Shown piece by piece: positions 1 to 8,360 of a stretch of 42,019 nucleotides of DNA. A model generated the notes under the pieces. The model did not search any database and had not been told where the DNA came from. It worked only from the letters and a program-made list of their open reading frames with translations. The stretch's first letter is position 1. Each line of letters opens with the position of its first letter. The DNA is from Streptomyces griseus (lineage in GTDB: Bacteria; Bdellovibrionota; Bdellovibrionia; Bdellovibrionales; Bdellovibrionaceae): the NCBI GenBank assembly GCA_943330705.2, contig CALQIT020000017.1:1-42019 (forward strand). Direction: 5' to 3'. A program made the position numbers and the translations under genes.

Positions 1-247
1 AGAAAAAATCAATAGCAAGAAACTGTCTATTATTGCCGAAATTTACGACGATACGCCACTAGCGCAACGGGTAGGTTACTTGCTTGAAGAATTTGGAGAA
101 AGGAAGTCCACTGCGCAACTACAGAAATGGCTGCAGAGCAAAAATCACAATTTTATTAAACTGGAACCAAGCTTAAAACCAAGCACAGTGCAGAACTCAA
201 AATGGTCGATCAATATCAACTCCACCATCGAGCCGGATGAAGTATGA
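1..247 (+). CDS. AbiEi-family type IV antitoxin, C-terminal part (cut by window start)
   Basis: The frame is open from the first bases to a TGA at 245-247 and encodes about 81 C-terminal residues. It shows the features of AbiEi C-terminal domains: an alpha-helical stretch with R-V-G-Y-L-L-E-E-F-G, then a closing K-W-S-I-N-I-N strand resembling the R-W-x-V-x-V-N ending of the family. AbiEi proteins are winged-helix antitoxins that repress their own operon and counteract the AbiEii nucleotidyltransferase. The stop overlaps the start of the next gene (ATGA), so the two are translationally coupled, as in abiE operons. The N-terminal winged helix and the promoter lie outside the window. The call rests largely on the partner gene. 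Confidence 0.7.
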   Translation, partial: EKINSKKLSIIAEIYDDTPLAQRVGYLLEEFGERKSTAQLQKWLQSKNHNFIKLEPSLKPSTVQNSKWSININSTIEPDEV

Positions 248-1089
248 TTAGCAAAGAATATATTCAAGCCTGGAAAAGTGTCGCCCCTTGGAACAGTGAT
301 GCACAAGTTGAGCAGGATCTGATTATTAGCCGTGCGCTTTGCGAATTATTTTCCGTTCCAAAAATCAGAAAAACATTGGCTTTCAGAGGCGGTACTTCTT
401 TACAAAAAATCTTCTTTAAAAATCAAACGAGATATTCTGAGGATATTGACCTTGTCCAGATTCCCAAAGAAGGCATTGGCGAAGTTATCAACACGGTCAG
501 ATCTTGCCTTGATCCGTGGCTAGGAAAACCACAGGTTGATCGCAAGGTAGGTCGCGTGACTATGAGATATAAATACGAGTCAACCGAAGAGCCGGTTCAG
601 AAAATGAAACTCAAGATTGAAATAAATAATGCCGAGCATTTTTCTGTCTTTGGGCATCAGACGAAGCCCTTCAAAATGGAATCTGACTGGTTTTCTGGAG
701 ACTGCGAAATCACCACTTTTACGATCGAAGAAATTTTATCGACAAAACTGAGAGCTCTATATCAAAGAAAAAAGGGCCGCGACCTTTTTGATTTTGCCAA
801 AGCCTTTGAAGAGTTCCCAAAGCTATCTTACGAGAAGATCATAAAGTCGTTTCTCGAATATATGACCTATGGCAAACACAAAGTCTCACGCGCTGAATTT
901 GAAAAGGCTATTCATGAAAAGCGAATTGACCCTGCCTTTAGGAGCGACATCGAAGCGCTGCTTCCCATAGGCAGCAAGGCCTTTGATCCCCAAAAGGCCT
1001 TCTCTGATCTGGAGACCAAGCTAATTTCACTTTTGCCCGGAAAGCCTTGGCAAAAACCCACCGAAAAAGTTAAGGTCAAAAAATCGTGA
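244..1089 (+). CDS. AbiEii/AbiGii-family nucleotidyltransferase toxin (type IV TA)
   Basis: This 281-residue protein carries the AbiEii (DUF1814) signature. The nucleotidyltransferase motif G-G-T-S-L-x-K is at residues 49-55, and R-Y-S-E-D-I-D-L-V is at 63-71 with the metal-binding acidic pair D67 and D69. A later block around residues 165-185 has the K-L-R-A-L-Y-x-R-x-K-G-R-D-L-x-D-F pattern of the family. Known family members use a nucleotide to inhibit growth (tRNA acceptor-end modification has been shown for relatives), and many act in abortive infection. It starts at the ATG overlapping the antitoxin stop. All catalytic residues I can check are present, so the toxin looks intact. Its target here is unknown. 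Confidence 0.88.
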   Translation: MISKEYIQAWKSVAPWNSDAQVEQDLIISRALCELFSVPKIRKTLAFRGGTSLQKIFFKNQTRYSEDIDLVQIPKEGIGEVINTVRSCLDPWLGKPQVDRKVGRVTMRYKYESTEEPVQKMKLKIEINNAEHFSVFGHQTKPFKMESDWFSGDCEITTFTIEEILSTKLRALYQRKKGRDLFDFAKAFEEFPKLSYEKIIKSFLEYMTYGKHKVSRAEFEKAIHEKRIDPAFRSDIEALLPIGSKAFDPQKAFSDLETKLISLLPGKPWQKPTEKVKVKKS

Positions 1090-1147
1090 GGATGGGCTAT
1101 TGAGGTCGATCTATCTATTCAATAATATGATCACTGATGTTCAAAGA

Positions 1148-2464
1148 CTAGATCCCCGGAACCGGGACGAAGCAAGTCAGACGATAGAAGCGCATAGGGA
1201 AGTTGGGGGCATCGTAGTCGATGTAAGTTATTACTCCTCGCTCTTCTCGTTGGTGCAAAATCTCCCAGAAAGTTAGATCTGTCGAGGATTCTGGCCAGCA
1301 GCTTGTATTAGGGGCAGCATAGGTAAGACTGACAAAGCGGTTGGGTTCGCGCTTGATCTCAAGAATTTTCCCTTGATCTTTTGTTGGATGAACCAACTTG
1401 ATGATTCTTCGAAAAGTAGTTCTTTGGTTTTTAACAATGAAGTCATTTTGTGCATCGAAGACATTCAGATGCATCGTGTCCGGAATATAGCCAGTCTTTG
1501 AAATTTTAAAAATACGAAGGCCTTCGGCAAACTCAGAAACCATGGTTTCGTAGTTCGCGAACTTCCAGTCAATCACAACCTCGCCAAGCGAATTTGTATA
1601 GTATTGTTTGATCAGGGTCGGAGAGTTGGGTCGGTAGACTCTAATTTTTGCGTTGGCAATTGGACGACCCGCAAGGTCCTCAACTCGGAACTGCATTTTA
1701 CGCATGTCGGCCATAATTTGGTTAGCATATTGGCGGGTTGTGGCGTCGCGGAATTCTGCACTATTGATTAGGTTGGCCGTAAGTTCAGAAAATCTGGAGA
1801 ACCCTTTGGTCGAAGTTCCTAAAAGCGGATCAAAGCGCATTTCAAATCGCGTGTTCCAATAGGGATCTTGAGAATTGTAGATATTAACATTTTCTATTGG
1901 AGCAATTCCAGTTTGATCGCTGGCTAAAGCGAATTTGTAATACTCTCCGACGCCGGCTCCAAAACCGTGGGCTAATTCATGCAGAAGTCCGGTAACTTGA
2001 AACCAATAGTCAGCAACTTGATGGTAGTCGGCAAGTTTGTCCGGATCATAAATCGCTAGCCAATTCATTCCACCGATGCCGAGCAGTCCTGATTCGTCGG
2101 TGGTCGCATATCCCCCATGGGATTGGGTAGTGATAGATTTAAGAGCGAAGACACGAATTTCAAAATCATACTTTGGAAAGAAAAACGAGGAATTGCCAAA
2201 CGGTTGCGAAGTCGCTGGAAAGAGATCTGACGCTGGGTCAAATATGATACGACGATTGGTATTAATGCTAAGCACAGCATTCATATCGTTTACATATTTA
2301 GCCAGCCGTATGCGAGCCTCGTCCATATTTGTAAGAAGCTGCGGGTCGAGGTAGAATTTGATCCGGTGAGAATAGATGACGCCGGCAGGGGGCGCGGCCA
2401 TGGATGGAAAAGTGCTGAGGAAAAAAGCCAAAGTCGAAATTAAAGACAGGATCAAAAGTCGCAT
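1148..2464 (-). CDS. Secreted HExxH metalloprotease-like protein with C-terminal Ig/CNA-B-like region
   Basis: The protein has 438 residues from the ATG at 2464, which is preceded by GGGGGA at good spacing; in-frame upstream ATGs lack such a site. A Sec signal peptide (MRLLILSLI...SMAA) is followed by a domain with H162-E163-L-A-H166-G-F-G-A-G-V-G-E-Y, a zinc-binding HExxH motif in a metzincin-like setting with no obvious third histidine at standard spacing. Next comes a stretch resembling a CNA-B/transthyretin-like beta-sandwich (G-R-P-I-A-N-A-K-I-R-V-Y). The C-terminal end has E-S-S-T-D-L-T-F-W and P-M-R-F-Y-R-L, like the terminal repeats of large secreted proteins of Verrucomicrobia and similar bacteria. 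Peptidase activity is inferred. The gene converges on the AbiEii gene with a 58-nt gap. Confidence 0.68.
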   Translation of the reverse strand: MRLLILSLISTLAFFLSTFPSMAAPPAGVIYSHRIKFYLDPQLLTNMDEARIRLAKYVNDMNAVLSINTNRRIIFDPASDLFPATSQPFGNSSFFFPKYDFEIRVFALKSITTQSHGGYATTDESGLLGIGGMNWLAIYDPDKLADYHQVADYWFQVTGLLHELAHGFGAGVGEYYKFALASDQTGIAPIENVNIYNSQDPYWNTRFEMRFDPLLGTSTKGFSRFSELTANLINSAEFRDATTRQYANQIMADMRKMQFRVEDLAGRPIANAKIRVYRPNSPTLIKQYYTNSLGEVVIDWKFANYETMVSEFAEGLRIFKISKTGYIPDTMHLNVFDAQNDFIVKNQRTTFRRIIKLVHPTKDQGKILEIKREPNRFVSLTYAAPNTSCWPESSTDLTFWEILHQREERGVITYIDYDAPNFPMRFYRLTCFVPVPGI

Positions 2465-2774
2465 TTTATCCCCCATTTTCTTATACCTGTACTTGAAGCT
2501 ATGCAAAGCAATGCCAAATTCCCAATTTAAGATAAGCAAGAGTTTCGGCCGTTTGCCACGGGGACACTGTTGAAGACTTAGACAAGTGAATAAGCGCGCT
2601 TCGACACGTTCCCACCGGGATTTTGCTGTCGAACTTGTTGACGCAAGTCCAACAAGTTTTGTTTTCAGATGGATATTCGCAACTCTGGCGGATTGAGCGC
2701 TGGCTTAGTCTTCGCAACATCGCTATCCGAGTGGACCGAGAAGACCGCAAACTAATTAGCCAAAGGATCAACAA
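2465..2774. other. Intergenic region between divergent secreted-protease and barrel genes
   Basis: This stretch separates the start of the minus-strand protease gene from the plus-strand barrel gene. The only notable content is a plus-strand open frame from 2590 to a TAA at 2776-2778, about 62 codons with no ATG (only TTG/CTG candidates), ending in a basic, arginine-rich sequence. The TAA overlaps the proposed ATA start of the barrel gene. I do not recognise the peptide, and it may be non-coding or the remnant of a lost gene. No convincing terminator or RNA gene was seen. Confidence 0.4.
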
Positions 2775-3437
2775 ATAAAGTTCAACTTACTCATCTTAAC
2801 ATCAATGGTATTTGCAGCTCAACTCAGTAGCGCACGAGTCGAAAAGCCCGTTGAGCACCGCAAACCTTCAAATACAGTTAAGACGACGTCGCAAAAGCCA
2901 ATGGCCAACGGGGGGATCAGCATTCAGCCTATTTGGTTAGTCCTGAGTGGGATTGGTGCGAAGTTTGAGTATTTTGCAACGGACATTGTTTCGCTTGGGT
3001 TAGATGGAATCTATATTCCTGAACATCAGAATGAATTGTCTAGCAAAGAAGATTCAGCCAAGACGACCAGCACAGCTAGCAATTACCGATGGGCTTACAA
3101 TGAAATCAACTTAGGCACGAATATCATGCTGACAGGAAATCTTTCCTCGAGCGGCGCCTACATTAATCCAGCAATTGGCTATGTCACATCTAAGATTACC
3201 GATTATAGCGAATACCGGCTGCAAGGATCCTTTGCCTCGCCGCAGGCGCGGCTTACCGCGGGATACCAATGGGTCAATCGAAATACTCCGCTTCGCTTGG
3301 CTGTTGGCGGTGGATTGCGCGCAATCCAATCGAGTGAAATTGTCGTCAGGGATGCTGCCGGTGACGAAGTTTTACGGCAAAACTCATCGACCTTAGGCGG
3401 AGCTGCTTTAGATTTCCATCTTGGTTTCTTGTTTTAA
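2775..3437 (+). CDS. Outer-membrane beta-barrel protein, probable ATA start
   Basis: The 220-residue protein has alternating hydrophobic/polar strands typical of small outer-membrane barrels (for example Y-I-N-P-A-I-G-Y, A-R-L-T-A-G-Y-Q-W, L-R-L-A-V-G-G-G-L-R) and ends in L-D-F-H-L-G-F-L-F, with the C-terminal aromatic needed for BAM recognition. The first in-frame ATG is at 2805, but it has no Shine-Dalgarno sequence and would cut off the signal peptide. Reading upstream gives a complete signal peptide beginning K-F-N-L-L-I-L-T-S-M-V-F-A-A. An AAAGGA at 2762-2767 lies 7 nt before the ATA at 2775, so translation most likely begins there. An upstream in-frame stop at 2757-2759 limits the choice. 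The function is unknown. Confidence 0.6.
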   Translation: MKFNLLILTSMVFAAQLSSARVEKPVEHRKPSNTVKTTSQKPMANGGISIQPIWLVLSGIGAKFEYFATDIVSLGLDGIYIPEHQNELSSKEDSAKTTSTASNYRWAYNEINLGTNIMLTGNLSSSGAYINPAIGYVTSKITDYSEYRLQGSFASPQARLTAGYQWVNRNTPLRLAVGGGLRAIQSSEIVVRDAAGDEVLRQNSSTLGGAALDFHLGFLF

Positions 3438-3492
3438 AAAATCTTATTTAAGAATTCTATTCTTTCCCGTTTCCTATCACGCGCCAGCTGTC

Positions 3493-3510
3493 GGGGCTGT
3501 TTTTAGCCCC
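3493..3510. other. GC-rich hairpin between convergent genes
   Basis: GGGGCT (3493-3498) pairs with AGCCCC (3505-3510) around a T-rich 6-nt loop, in the 90-nt gap between the ends of the barrel gene (+) and lon (-). Neither strand has a T-run directly after the stem, so it is at best a weak or factor-assisted terminator for both genes. Confidence 0.3.
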
Positions 3511-3527
3511 AGGCCAGCCGCGCGGAT

Positions 3528-5924
3528 TTATACTGAAGGCGGGGATTGCGTTTTCGCAAAATCGAAGGACCAATTTTGCATGAGCAGATCTTCTGGTAAG
3601 TCCATATCCAGTGCGATTTGCAAAACCTGACGAACGTTTTCGACAAAATGAAATTTCATCTGAGACTTTATTTCATCTGGAACATCGCGCAGATCCTTTT
3701 CATTTTTCTTTGGCAAAATAATTTCTTTCAATCCGGCTCGGTGACCGGCAATAATTTTTTCTTTGATTCCGCCAACCGGGGTTACGGCGCCACGCAAAGT
3801 GATCTCGCCGGTCATACCCAAGGCCGGATGAACTTTGCGGTTGGATAAAAGAGAAGCCAATGAGGTCAGCATCGTCACCCCTGCCGAAGGGCCGTCCTTC
3901 GGAATGGCTCCAGCAGGAACGTGAATGTGAATATCTAATTTAGAAACATCCGCAAGAATTCGCTGAGGCTCAATGAACGAGCGCACTAAACTCAGTGCAA
4001 TTTGTGCGGACTCTTTCATCACGTCGCCCAGTTGGCCAGTGATTGTAAGACCGCCTTTGCCTGGCATAGCCTGGGACTCGATAAAAAGAATATCCCCACC
4101 CATTGGGGTCCAAGCCAGGCCGGTCACCACTCCGGGGGCAGAAAGTGCTTCGGCAATTTCATGAGTAAATCGTTCTGGGCCAAGCAGTTCCTCGAGATCA
4201 CTGGTTTCAATAGCGACAGAGCCGTTGAGCAGAATTTTTTCACTGACCCCACGCAGGCATTCGGTGATTTTACGTTGTAAATCGCGGACGCCGGCCTCAC
4301 GGGTATAGTTTTGAATCAATCGCATCAGGGCCTCGTCACGGAATTGAACCTGCTCTGGTTTGATACCGTGTTCTTCGCTTACTTTTGGCAAAAGGTGCTT
4401 TTTTGCTATATTTAGCTTTTCAGCCGTCGTGTAGCCCGAGATTTCAATCACTTCCATACGATCTAAAAGTGGTCCAGGGATGCCTTCTAAAGAATTAGCC
4501 GTGGCGATGAAAAAAACTTTCGATAGGTCAAAGCTAACATCTAAATAGTGATCCAAAAATTTTGCATTCTGTTCGGGGTCGAGGGCCTCAAGCAGCGCCG
4601 AAGCAGGATCGCCGCCAAAGCCACGGGATAGTTTGTCGATTTCGTCCAATAGAAATACAGGGTCGTTTTCGCCAATGCGCTTTAGTCCCTGGATAATTCT
4701 TCCAGGCATGGCTCCAATATAAGTGCGGCGATGACCGCGAACTTCAGCATCGTCTCTGACGCCACCAACACTAACCCGAACAAATTTGCGTCCAAGGGCA
4801 TGGGCAATGCTTTGACCCAGGGACGTTTTGCCAACTCCTGGGGGGCCGAGCAAAAGCAAAATCGAACCTTTGCTATGATCTTTTTTTAATTTCAAAACGG
4901 CCAAGTGTTGAATAATTCTTTTTTTCACTTTTTCCAGACCGAAATGCTCGTCCTGCAAAATTTTTCTGGCTTTATCTAAATCAATTTCATCGGCCACTGA
5001 TGATTTGTTCCACGGCAGGGATGTCATCAGTTCCAAATAGTTCCTGACAATATGGGACTCTGGAGATTGTGCGCCAATTTCGCCAAGGCGTTTGAACTCT
5101 TGATTGGCAATTTTCAAGGCCTCTTCGGGCATTCCCGATTGATCAATTTTTGCACGCAGAATTTCTTCTTGCGAGGCCTCGCCCTCTTCGCCCAGTTCCT
5201 CACGAATGGTTTTCATTTGTTCGCGCAGAATACCTTGCCGCTGGGCTTTGCCTAGTTTTTGATGAAGCTTGTTGCGGATTTCTGCTTGGACGGTAAGGCC
5301 TTCTTTAACGTCCTTGAGCATAGTCAAAAGGCGCAAAGTGCGCTCGCGTAGATTGAATAATTCCAAAATCTGCTGCTTTTCACTGAGTGAGACCTCTAAA
5401 TTACTGGCAATCAACGAGGTCAAATACCCCAGGTCAGTGACCGAGTTCACTAGTTCAGAAATTTGTTCGGTATTGGCTGGCACCAGTTTTAGAACTCCTC
5501 GGGCCATTTCTTTAAGGCTGCCAAGAAGTGCCGATTGAGTTTGTTCGTTCATATCTAGACCGTCGACCTGCTCTTGGGCGTCGGCCTCTAAATAATTCTG
5601 GTCGGTTACCCTAAGGTCATTCAATTGAACTCGGTGAAATCCGCGCAGCACCACCTGCAGTCCATTTTCGGCGTTTCCTTTAATTGAATCGACTCGGCAA
5701 AGTGTCCCTACCATATAGAGGTCTTCTGGATTGATCGGTTGGCTTTTGCCTTCGTTATCTTGTTCTTTTTGTTGGACCGCCACAATCCAATAGCCGTTCT
5801 TTTCGGCTACATTGAGGGCCTTTAAGCTGCGCTCACGACCGACTCGAATAACTTGGGTCAATCCGGGAAAAATGATCGTATTTCTAAGCGGCAATATTGG
5901 TAGTCTTCCTGATGGCGTCGCCAT
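3528..5924 (-). CDS. lon: ATP-dependent protease Lon (LonA type)
   Basis: This is a cytoplasmic AAA+ serine-lysine protease that degrades misfolded and regulatory proteins. The 798-residue length fits LonA. In order it has the N-terminal LON substrate-binding domain (about 8-200), a helical linker, Walker A G-P-P-G-V-G-K-T-S (about 360-368), Walker B with L-L-D-E-I-D-K, and the protease domain with the catalytic serine in D-G-P-S-A-G (about 680) and lysine in G-I-K-E-K (about 721). The ATG at 5924 follows a clear AGGAG; an ATG 27 nt upstream has no such site. Just upstream is a short GCCCA/TGGGC palindrome (5938-5949) in the leader and a sigma-32-like promoter. The last residues (about 780-798) are divergent, which is common. 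Confidence 0.97.
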   Translation of the reverse strand: MATPSGRLPILPLRNTIIFPGLTQVIRVGRERSLKALNVAEKNGYWIVAVQQKEQDNEGKSQPINPEDLYMVGTLCRVDSIKGNAENGLQVVLRGFHRVQLNDLRVTDQNYLEADAQEQVDGLDMNEQTQSALLGSLKEMARGVLKLVPANTEQISELVNSVTDLGYLTSLIASNLEVSLSEKQQILELFNLRERTLRLLTMLKDVKEGLTVQAEIRNKLHQKLGKAQRQGILREQMKTIREELGEEGEASQEEILRAKIDQSGMPEEALKIANQEFKRLGEIGAQSPESHIVRNYLELMTSLPWNKSSVADEIDLDKARKILQDEHFGLEKVKKRIIQHLAVLKLKKDHSKGSILLLLGPPGVGKTSLGQSIAHALGRKFVRVSVGGVRDDAEVRGHRRTYIGAMPGRIIQGLKRIGENDPVFLLDEIDKLSRGFGGDPASALLEALDPEQNAKFLDHYLDVSFDLSKVFFIATANSLEGIPGPLLDRMEVIEISGYTTAEKLNIAKKHLLPKVSEEHGIKPEQVQFRDEALMRLIQNYTREAGVRDLQRKITECLRGVSEKILLNGSVAIETSDLEELLGPERFTHEIAEALSAPGVVTGLAWTPMGGDILFIESQAMPGKGGLTITGQLGDVMKESAQIALSLVRSFIEPQRILADVSKLDIHIHVPAGAIPKDGPSAGVTMLTSLASLLSNRKVHPALGMTGEITLRGAVTPVGGIKEKIIAGHRAGLKEIILPKKNEKDLRDVPDEIKSQMKFHFVENVRQVLQIALDMDLPEDLLMQNWSFDFAKTQSPPSV

Positions 5925-5957
5925 TTTGTCTCCTAACGCCCATTTGGGCATGGCTCT

Positions 5958-5986
5958 AAGTTGGGTGATCGCGCGCTTTCGTCAAG
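5958..5986 (-). promoter_or_regulatory. Possible heat-shock (sigma-32-like) promoter of lon
   Basis: On the minus strand CTTGACG (5986-5980) is followed after 14 nt by CCCAACTT (5965-5958), close to the sigma-32 pattern CTTGAAA...CCCATnT. A transcript would start near 5951 and give a leader of about 27 nt containing the AGGAG site. Lon is a heat-shock gene in many bacteria, which supports the reading. The match is partial and was found by eye. Confidence 0.42.
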
Positions 5987-6346
5987 GTCGGGGAGTGGCT
6001 TTGTAAATCTAAAAATATGTCATAAATTACTGAAATCATTAATAAATAAATATAAGTTAAAAAAAGGCGTAAATGCCAAATAACAGAATTCCCTTAGTCG
6101 CGGAAATGGCGATGCTTAATTATTTCCCTGAACCTTGACAATAGGTGGCGTCGGACCTAAAACCATCCTTCATTTCGTGGACGAAACGATGCCTTATCTC
6201 GTTTTGAATGCGAGTGTTTTTTGGTTTTTTGATGGCGCTTGAACCGTAACTTGTGCTTGATAATGCCGCAAAAAACGACCTCAATTTTTGAGGGCACTTC
6301 AGAGCAAACATTGGGTAAAGCTCCGAAGGATTTTAGAGAGGACAAA
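5987..6346. other. Divergent regulatory region between lon and rplM
   Basis: This region has no convincing gene. It is AT-rich near 6005-6065. Closer to rplM lie a GATAAT hexamer (6259-6264) with a TTGAAC only 14 nt before it (too close for a standard promoter) and a small hairpin, CCTCAA/TTGAGG (6279-6293), in what would be the rplM leader. Leader structures regulate L13 operons in some bacteria, but I cannot show that here. Confidence 0.35.
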
Positions 6347-6787
6347 ATGAAAACTTTCATGGTCAAAGCAGAAGAAACTGACAGACAGTGGTGGATTGTA
6401 GACGCCTCTGGACAGCGTTTAGGTCGAATTGCGACTCATATCGCCACTCTTCTTCGCGGAAAACACAAACCTACATTTACCCCGCATTGTGATAACGGCG
6501 ACTTCGTTGTCGTTATTAACGCTGAAAAGGTGGAAATGACGGGCACCAAATGGGATGTCAAAAAGTACTATCGACATTCTCGATTCTTTGGGTCGATGAA
6601 GGAAAAAACAGCGGCGCAAATGAAGGATTACGATCCAGCGTTTGTGATCTCTGAAGCGGTTCGCGGGATGTTGCCAACCAACAAGCTTGCTTACTCTTTG
6701 ATCAATAAACTGAAAGCCTACAAAGGTGGCGAGCACCCTCACGCAGCTCAAAAACCACAGGCTTATAACATTCCAACAAAAAAATAA
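6347..6787 (+). CDS. rplM: 50S ribosomal protein L13
   Basis: The 146-residue protein is an early-binding component of the large ribosomal subunit. Family hallmarks are visible: W-W-I-V-D-A-S-G-Q-R-L-G-R near the N-terminus, L-L-R-G-K-H-K-P, the K-Y-Y-R-H-S block, A-V-R-G-M-L-P-x-N-K-L, and a C-terminal G-G-E-H-P-H-A-A-Q-K-P. The ATG at 6347 follows AGAGAGGAC. The frame is open further upstream, but that extension has no ribosomal similarity. rpsI starts 13 nt after the stop, the usual rplM-rpsI operon. Confidence 0.98.
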   Translation: MKTFMVKAEETDRQWWIVDASGQRLGRIATHIATLLRGKHKPTFTPHCDNGDFVVVINAEKVEMTGTKWDVKKYYRHSRFFGSMKEKTAAQMKDYDPAFVISEAVRGMLPTNKLAYSLINKLKAYKGGEHPHAAQKPQAYNIPTKK

Positions 6788-6800
6788 CTGGTGGTGATCA

Positions 6801-7196
6801 ATGGCAACTGAAAAATTCTTTTATGCAACTGGAAGAAGAAAAACGAGTGCAGCTCGTGTTTTCTTGAAACCTGGAAAAGGGACTTTCGAAATCAACGGTA
6901 AAAAAGCCGATGAGTATTTGAAACGTATGCAATCAAAACTAGTTATTGAACAGCCCTTCGATGCGATCGATCAAGTCGGTAAATATGACGTGATCGTGAC
7001 AGTTGCTGGTGGTGGTGAAAATGGGCAAGCTGGGGCAATTCGCCTTGGTGTAGCTCGTGCTTTAACTGCTTTGAATCCTGAATTCAGACCTGCTCTTAAA
7101 AAAGCTGGCTTCCTGACTCGTGATCCAAGAATGGTTGAGCGTAAAAAATACGGCTTGCATGGAGCTCGTCGTAAAGGTCAGTACTCTAAGCGTTAA
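6801..7196 (+). CDS. rpsI: 30S ribosomal protein S9
   Basis: The 131-residue small-subunit protein has a C-terminal tail that reaches the P site. It shows the family's [13 protein letters not shown] start, the G-x-I-x-I-N-G equivalent (G-T-F-E-I-N-G), [14 protein letters not shown], and the basic tail ending G-Q-Y-S-K-R with the invariant terminal K-R. GGTGGTG lies just upstream as the ribosome-binding site. It is cotranscribed with rplM, and a strong terminator follows. Confidence 0.98.
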   Translation: MATEKFFYATGRRKTSAARVFLKPGKGTFEINGKKADEYLKRMQSKLVIEQPFDAIDQVGKYDVIVTVAGGGENGQAGAIRLGVARALTALNPEFRPALKKAGFLTRDPRMVERKKYGLHGARRKGQYSKR

Positions 7197-7231
7197 AATT
7201 CTTACGCTTTGGAGCTTACTTCCAAAAATCA

Positions 7232-7266
7232 AAAACCCAGCAGCTCACGCTTCTGGGTTTTTTTTC
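7232..7266 (+). terminator. Intrinsic terminator of rplM-rpsI
   Basis: AAAACCCAG (7232-7240) pairs with CTGGGTTTT (7253-7261), with further AGC/GCT pairing inside the loop after one mismatch, followed by a T-run to 7265. It lies 35 nt after the rpsI stop. Confidence 0.9.
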
Positions 7267-7471
7267 GTTCAGAAAATAAGTTGAATTACCTAACCGGGCC
7301 AGATCGGCTCGGATTACTTCTTTATTTTGAGGCGATTTGTCTCGGCTATGGATATCGGCGCATCGCGCAGCCCTGTATAATCTATCAAGTTCGCGCCCAG
7401 GATTTCCAGTTGTTGGCACAAAAGTTGAAATGTGGTATCTGCAAATAACAAAACCATCAATTGGGGGTTCT

Positions 7472-8170
7472 ATGAAATTCTTTTCTATTTTGTTCGCGAT
7501 CGCTTTGGCTGCGGGTGTTGCATCGGCTCAGTCCTATCAACCGAAATTAGTAAAATCTAGTTTTGCTCAGGGCTACATTCCTTTGGGTTTTGATAGCAAT
7601 GATCAGGTCCAGCTTGTTGGAGAGGGCATCTTGCCGAACACTTGCTATAAGCCAGCAGCGACAACTTGGACAGTTCGCGGAGATAAAATTGTCGTGGCGC
7701 CTAAAGCATTGCTTTACAATGGCTATTGCCTGGAAGTCTTGGTTCCACACAATGAAGTTGTAGACCTTGGTGTTTTACCGGCCGGCAACTATACAGTTGT
7801 TCACGAAGACAGCGGGCAAAAACTGGGTGAACTGACAGTCGCCGCAGCGACAACTGCAAGTGCTGATGATTTTTTATATGCTCCGATCGGCCAAGCCTAT
7901 TTCCGAAAAGAAGGAAATCGTAATTTAATTACACTCAGTGGGGCTTTCTCAAATAGCTGTATGCAAATGACTGATATCAAATTAAATGTTCAAGAGAAAG
8001 TCATTGTGGTCCAACCGATTGTTAAAATGACTTCAGCTACAAATTGCCAAGGTGGAAATTTTCCATTCCAGTTCTCGTCTGAACTTAAAAATGCTCGTGC
8101 GGGTCGTTATTTGCTTCACGTCAGAGCGCTGAACGGGAAAGCCGTCAATAATCTGATTGATATCAACTAA
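7472..8170 (+). CDS. Exported protein of unknown function
   Basis: This 232-residue protein has a clear Sec signal peptide (MKFFSILFAIALAAGVASA, then QS). The mature part is rich in beta-strands and appears to contain two similar halves: one around L-V-G-E-G-I-L-P-N-T-C-Y and one around I-T-L-S-G-A-F-S-N-S-C-M. Each has a cysteine after a G-x-(L/F)-x-N-(T/S)-C pattern, suggesting duplicated Ig-like domains with disulfides. The ATG at 7472 follows GGGGG; the frame is open upstream but lacks a site. Between the rpsI terminator and this gene a TATAAT (7376-7381) without a good -35 is the only promoter hint. I do not recognise the family. Confidence 0.72.
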   Translation: MKFFSILFAIALAAGVASAQSYQPKLVKSSFAQGYIPLGFDSNDQVQLVGEGILPNTCYKPAATTWTVRGDKIVVAPKALLYNGYCLEVLVPHNEVVDLGVLPAGNYTVVHEDSGQKLGELTVAAATTASADDFLYAPIGQAYFRKEGNRNLITLSGAFSNSCMQMTDIKLNVQEKVIVVQPIVKMTSATNCQGGNFPFQFSSELKNARAGRYLLHVRALNGKAVNNLIDIN

Positions 8171-8214
8171 CACCGTTAGTTCTAGCTGCGCTAAAGAACT
8201 CGGATAAAATTAAG

Positions 8215-8248
8215 AACCGTGATGGAAATTCTCCGTCACGGTTTTTTT
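8215..8248 (+). terminator. Intrinsic terminator after the exported protein gene
   Basis: ACCGTGATGGA pairs with TCCGTCACGGT (one G-T pair) around a 5-nt loop, followed by seven T residues. It starts 45 nt after the stop codon of the exported-protein gene. Confidence 0.9.
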
Positions 8249-8360
8249 GTATGTTATGAACGCGAAAAATGAACGCGAAAAGTCTAAAGGACGCAAATCC
8301 GTCTCGCACTGAAGTAGCAAGTATTTTTCGAGATTCATTTTTTTAGGGTTTGACCTGTTT

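Noticed and set aside
2499-2774. A minus-strand open frame of 91 codons between protease and barrel genes
   Set aside because: No ribosome site, no recognisable protein features, and it overlaps the start of the protease gene in another frame.
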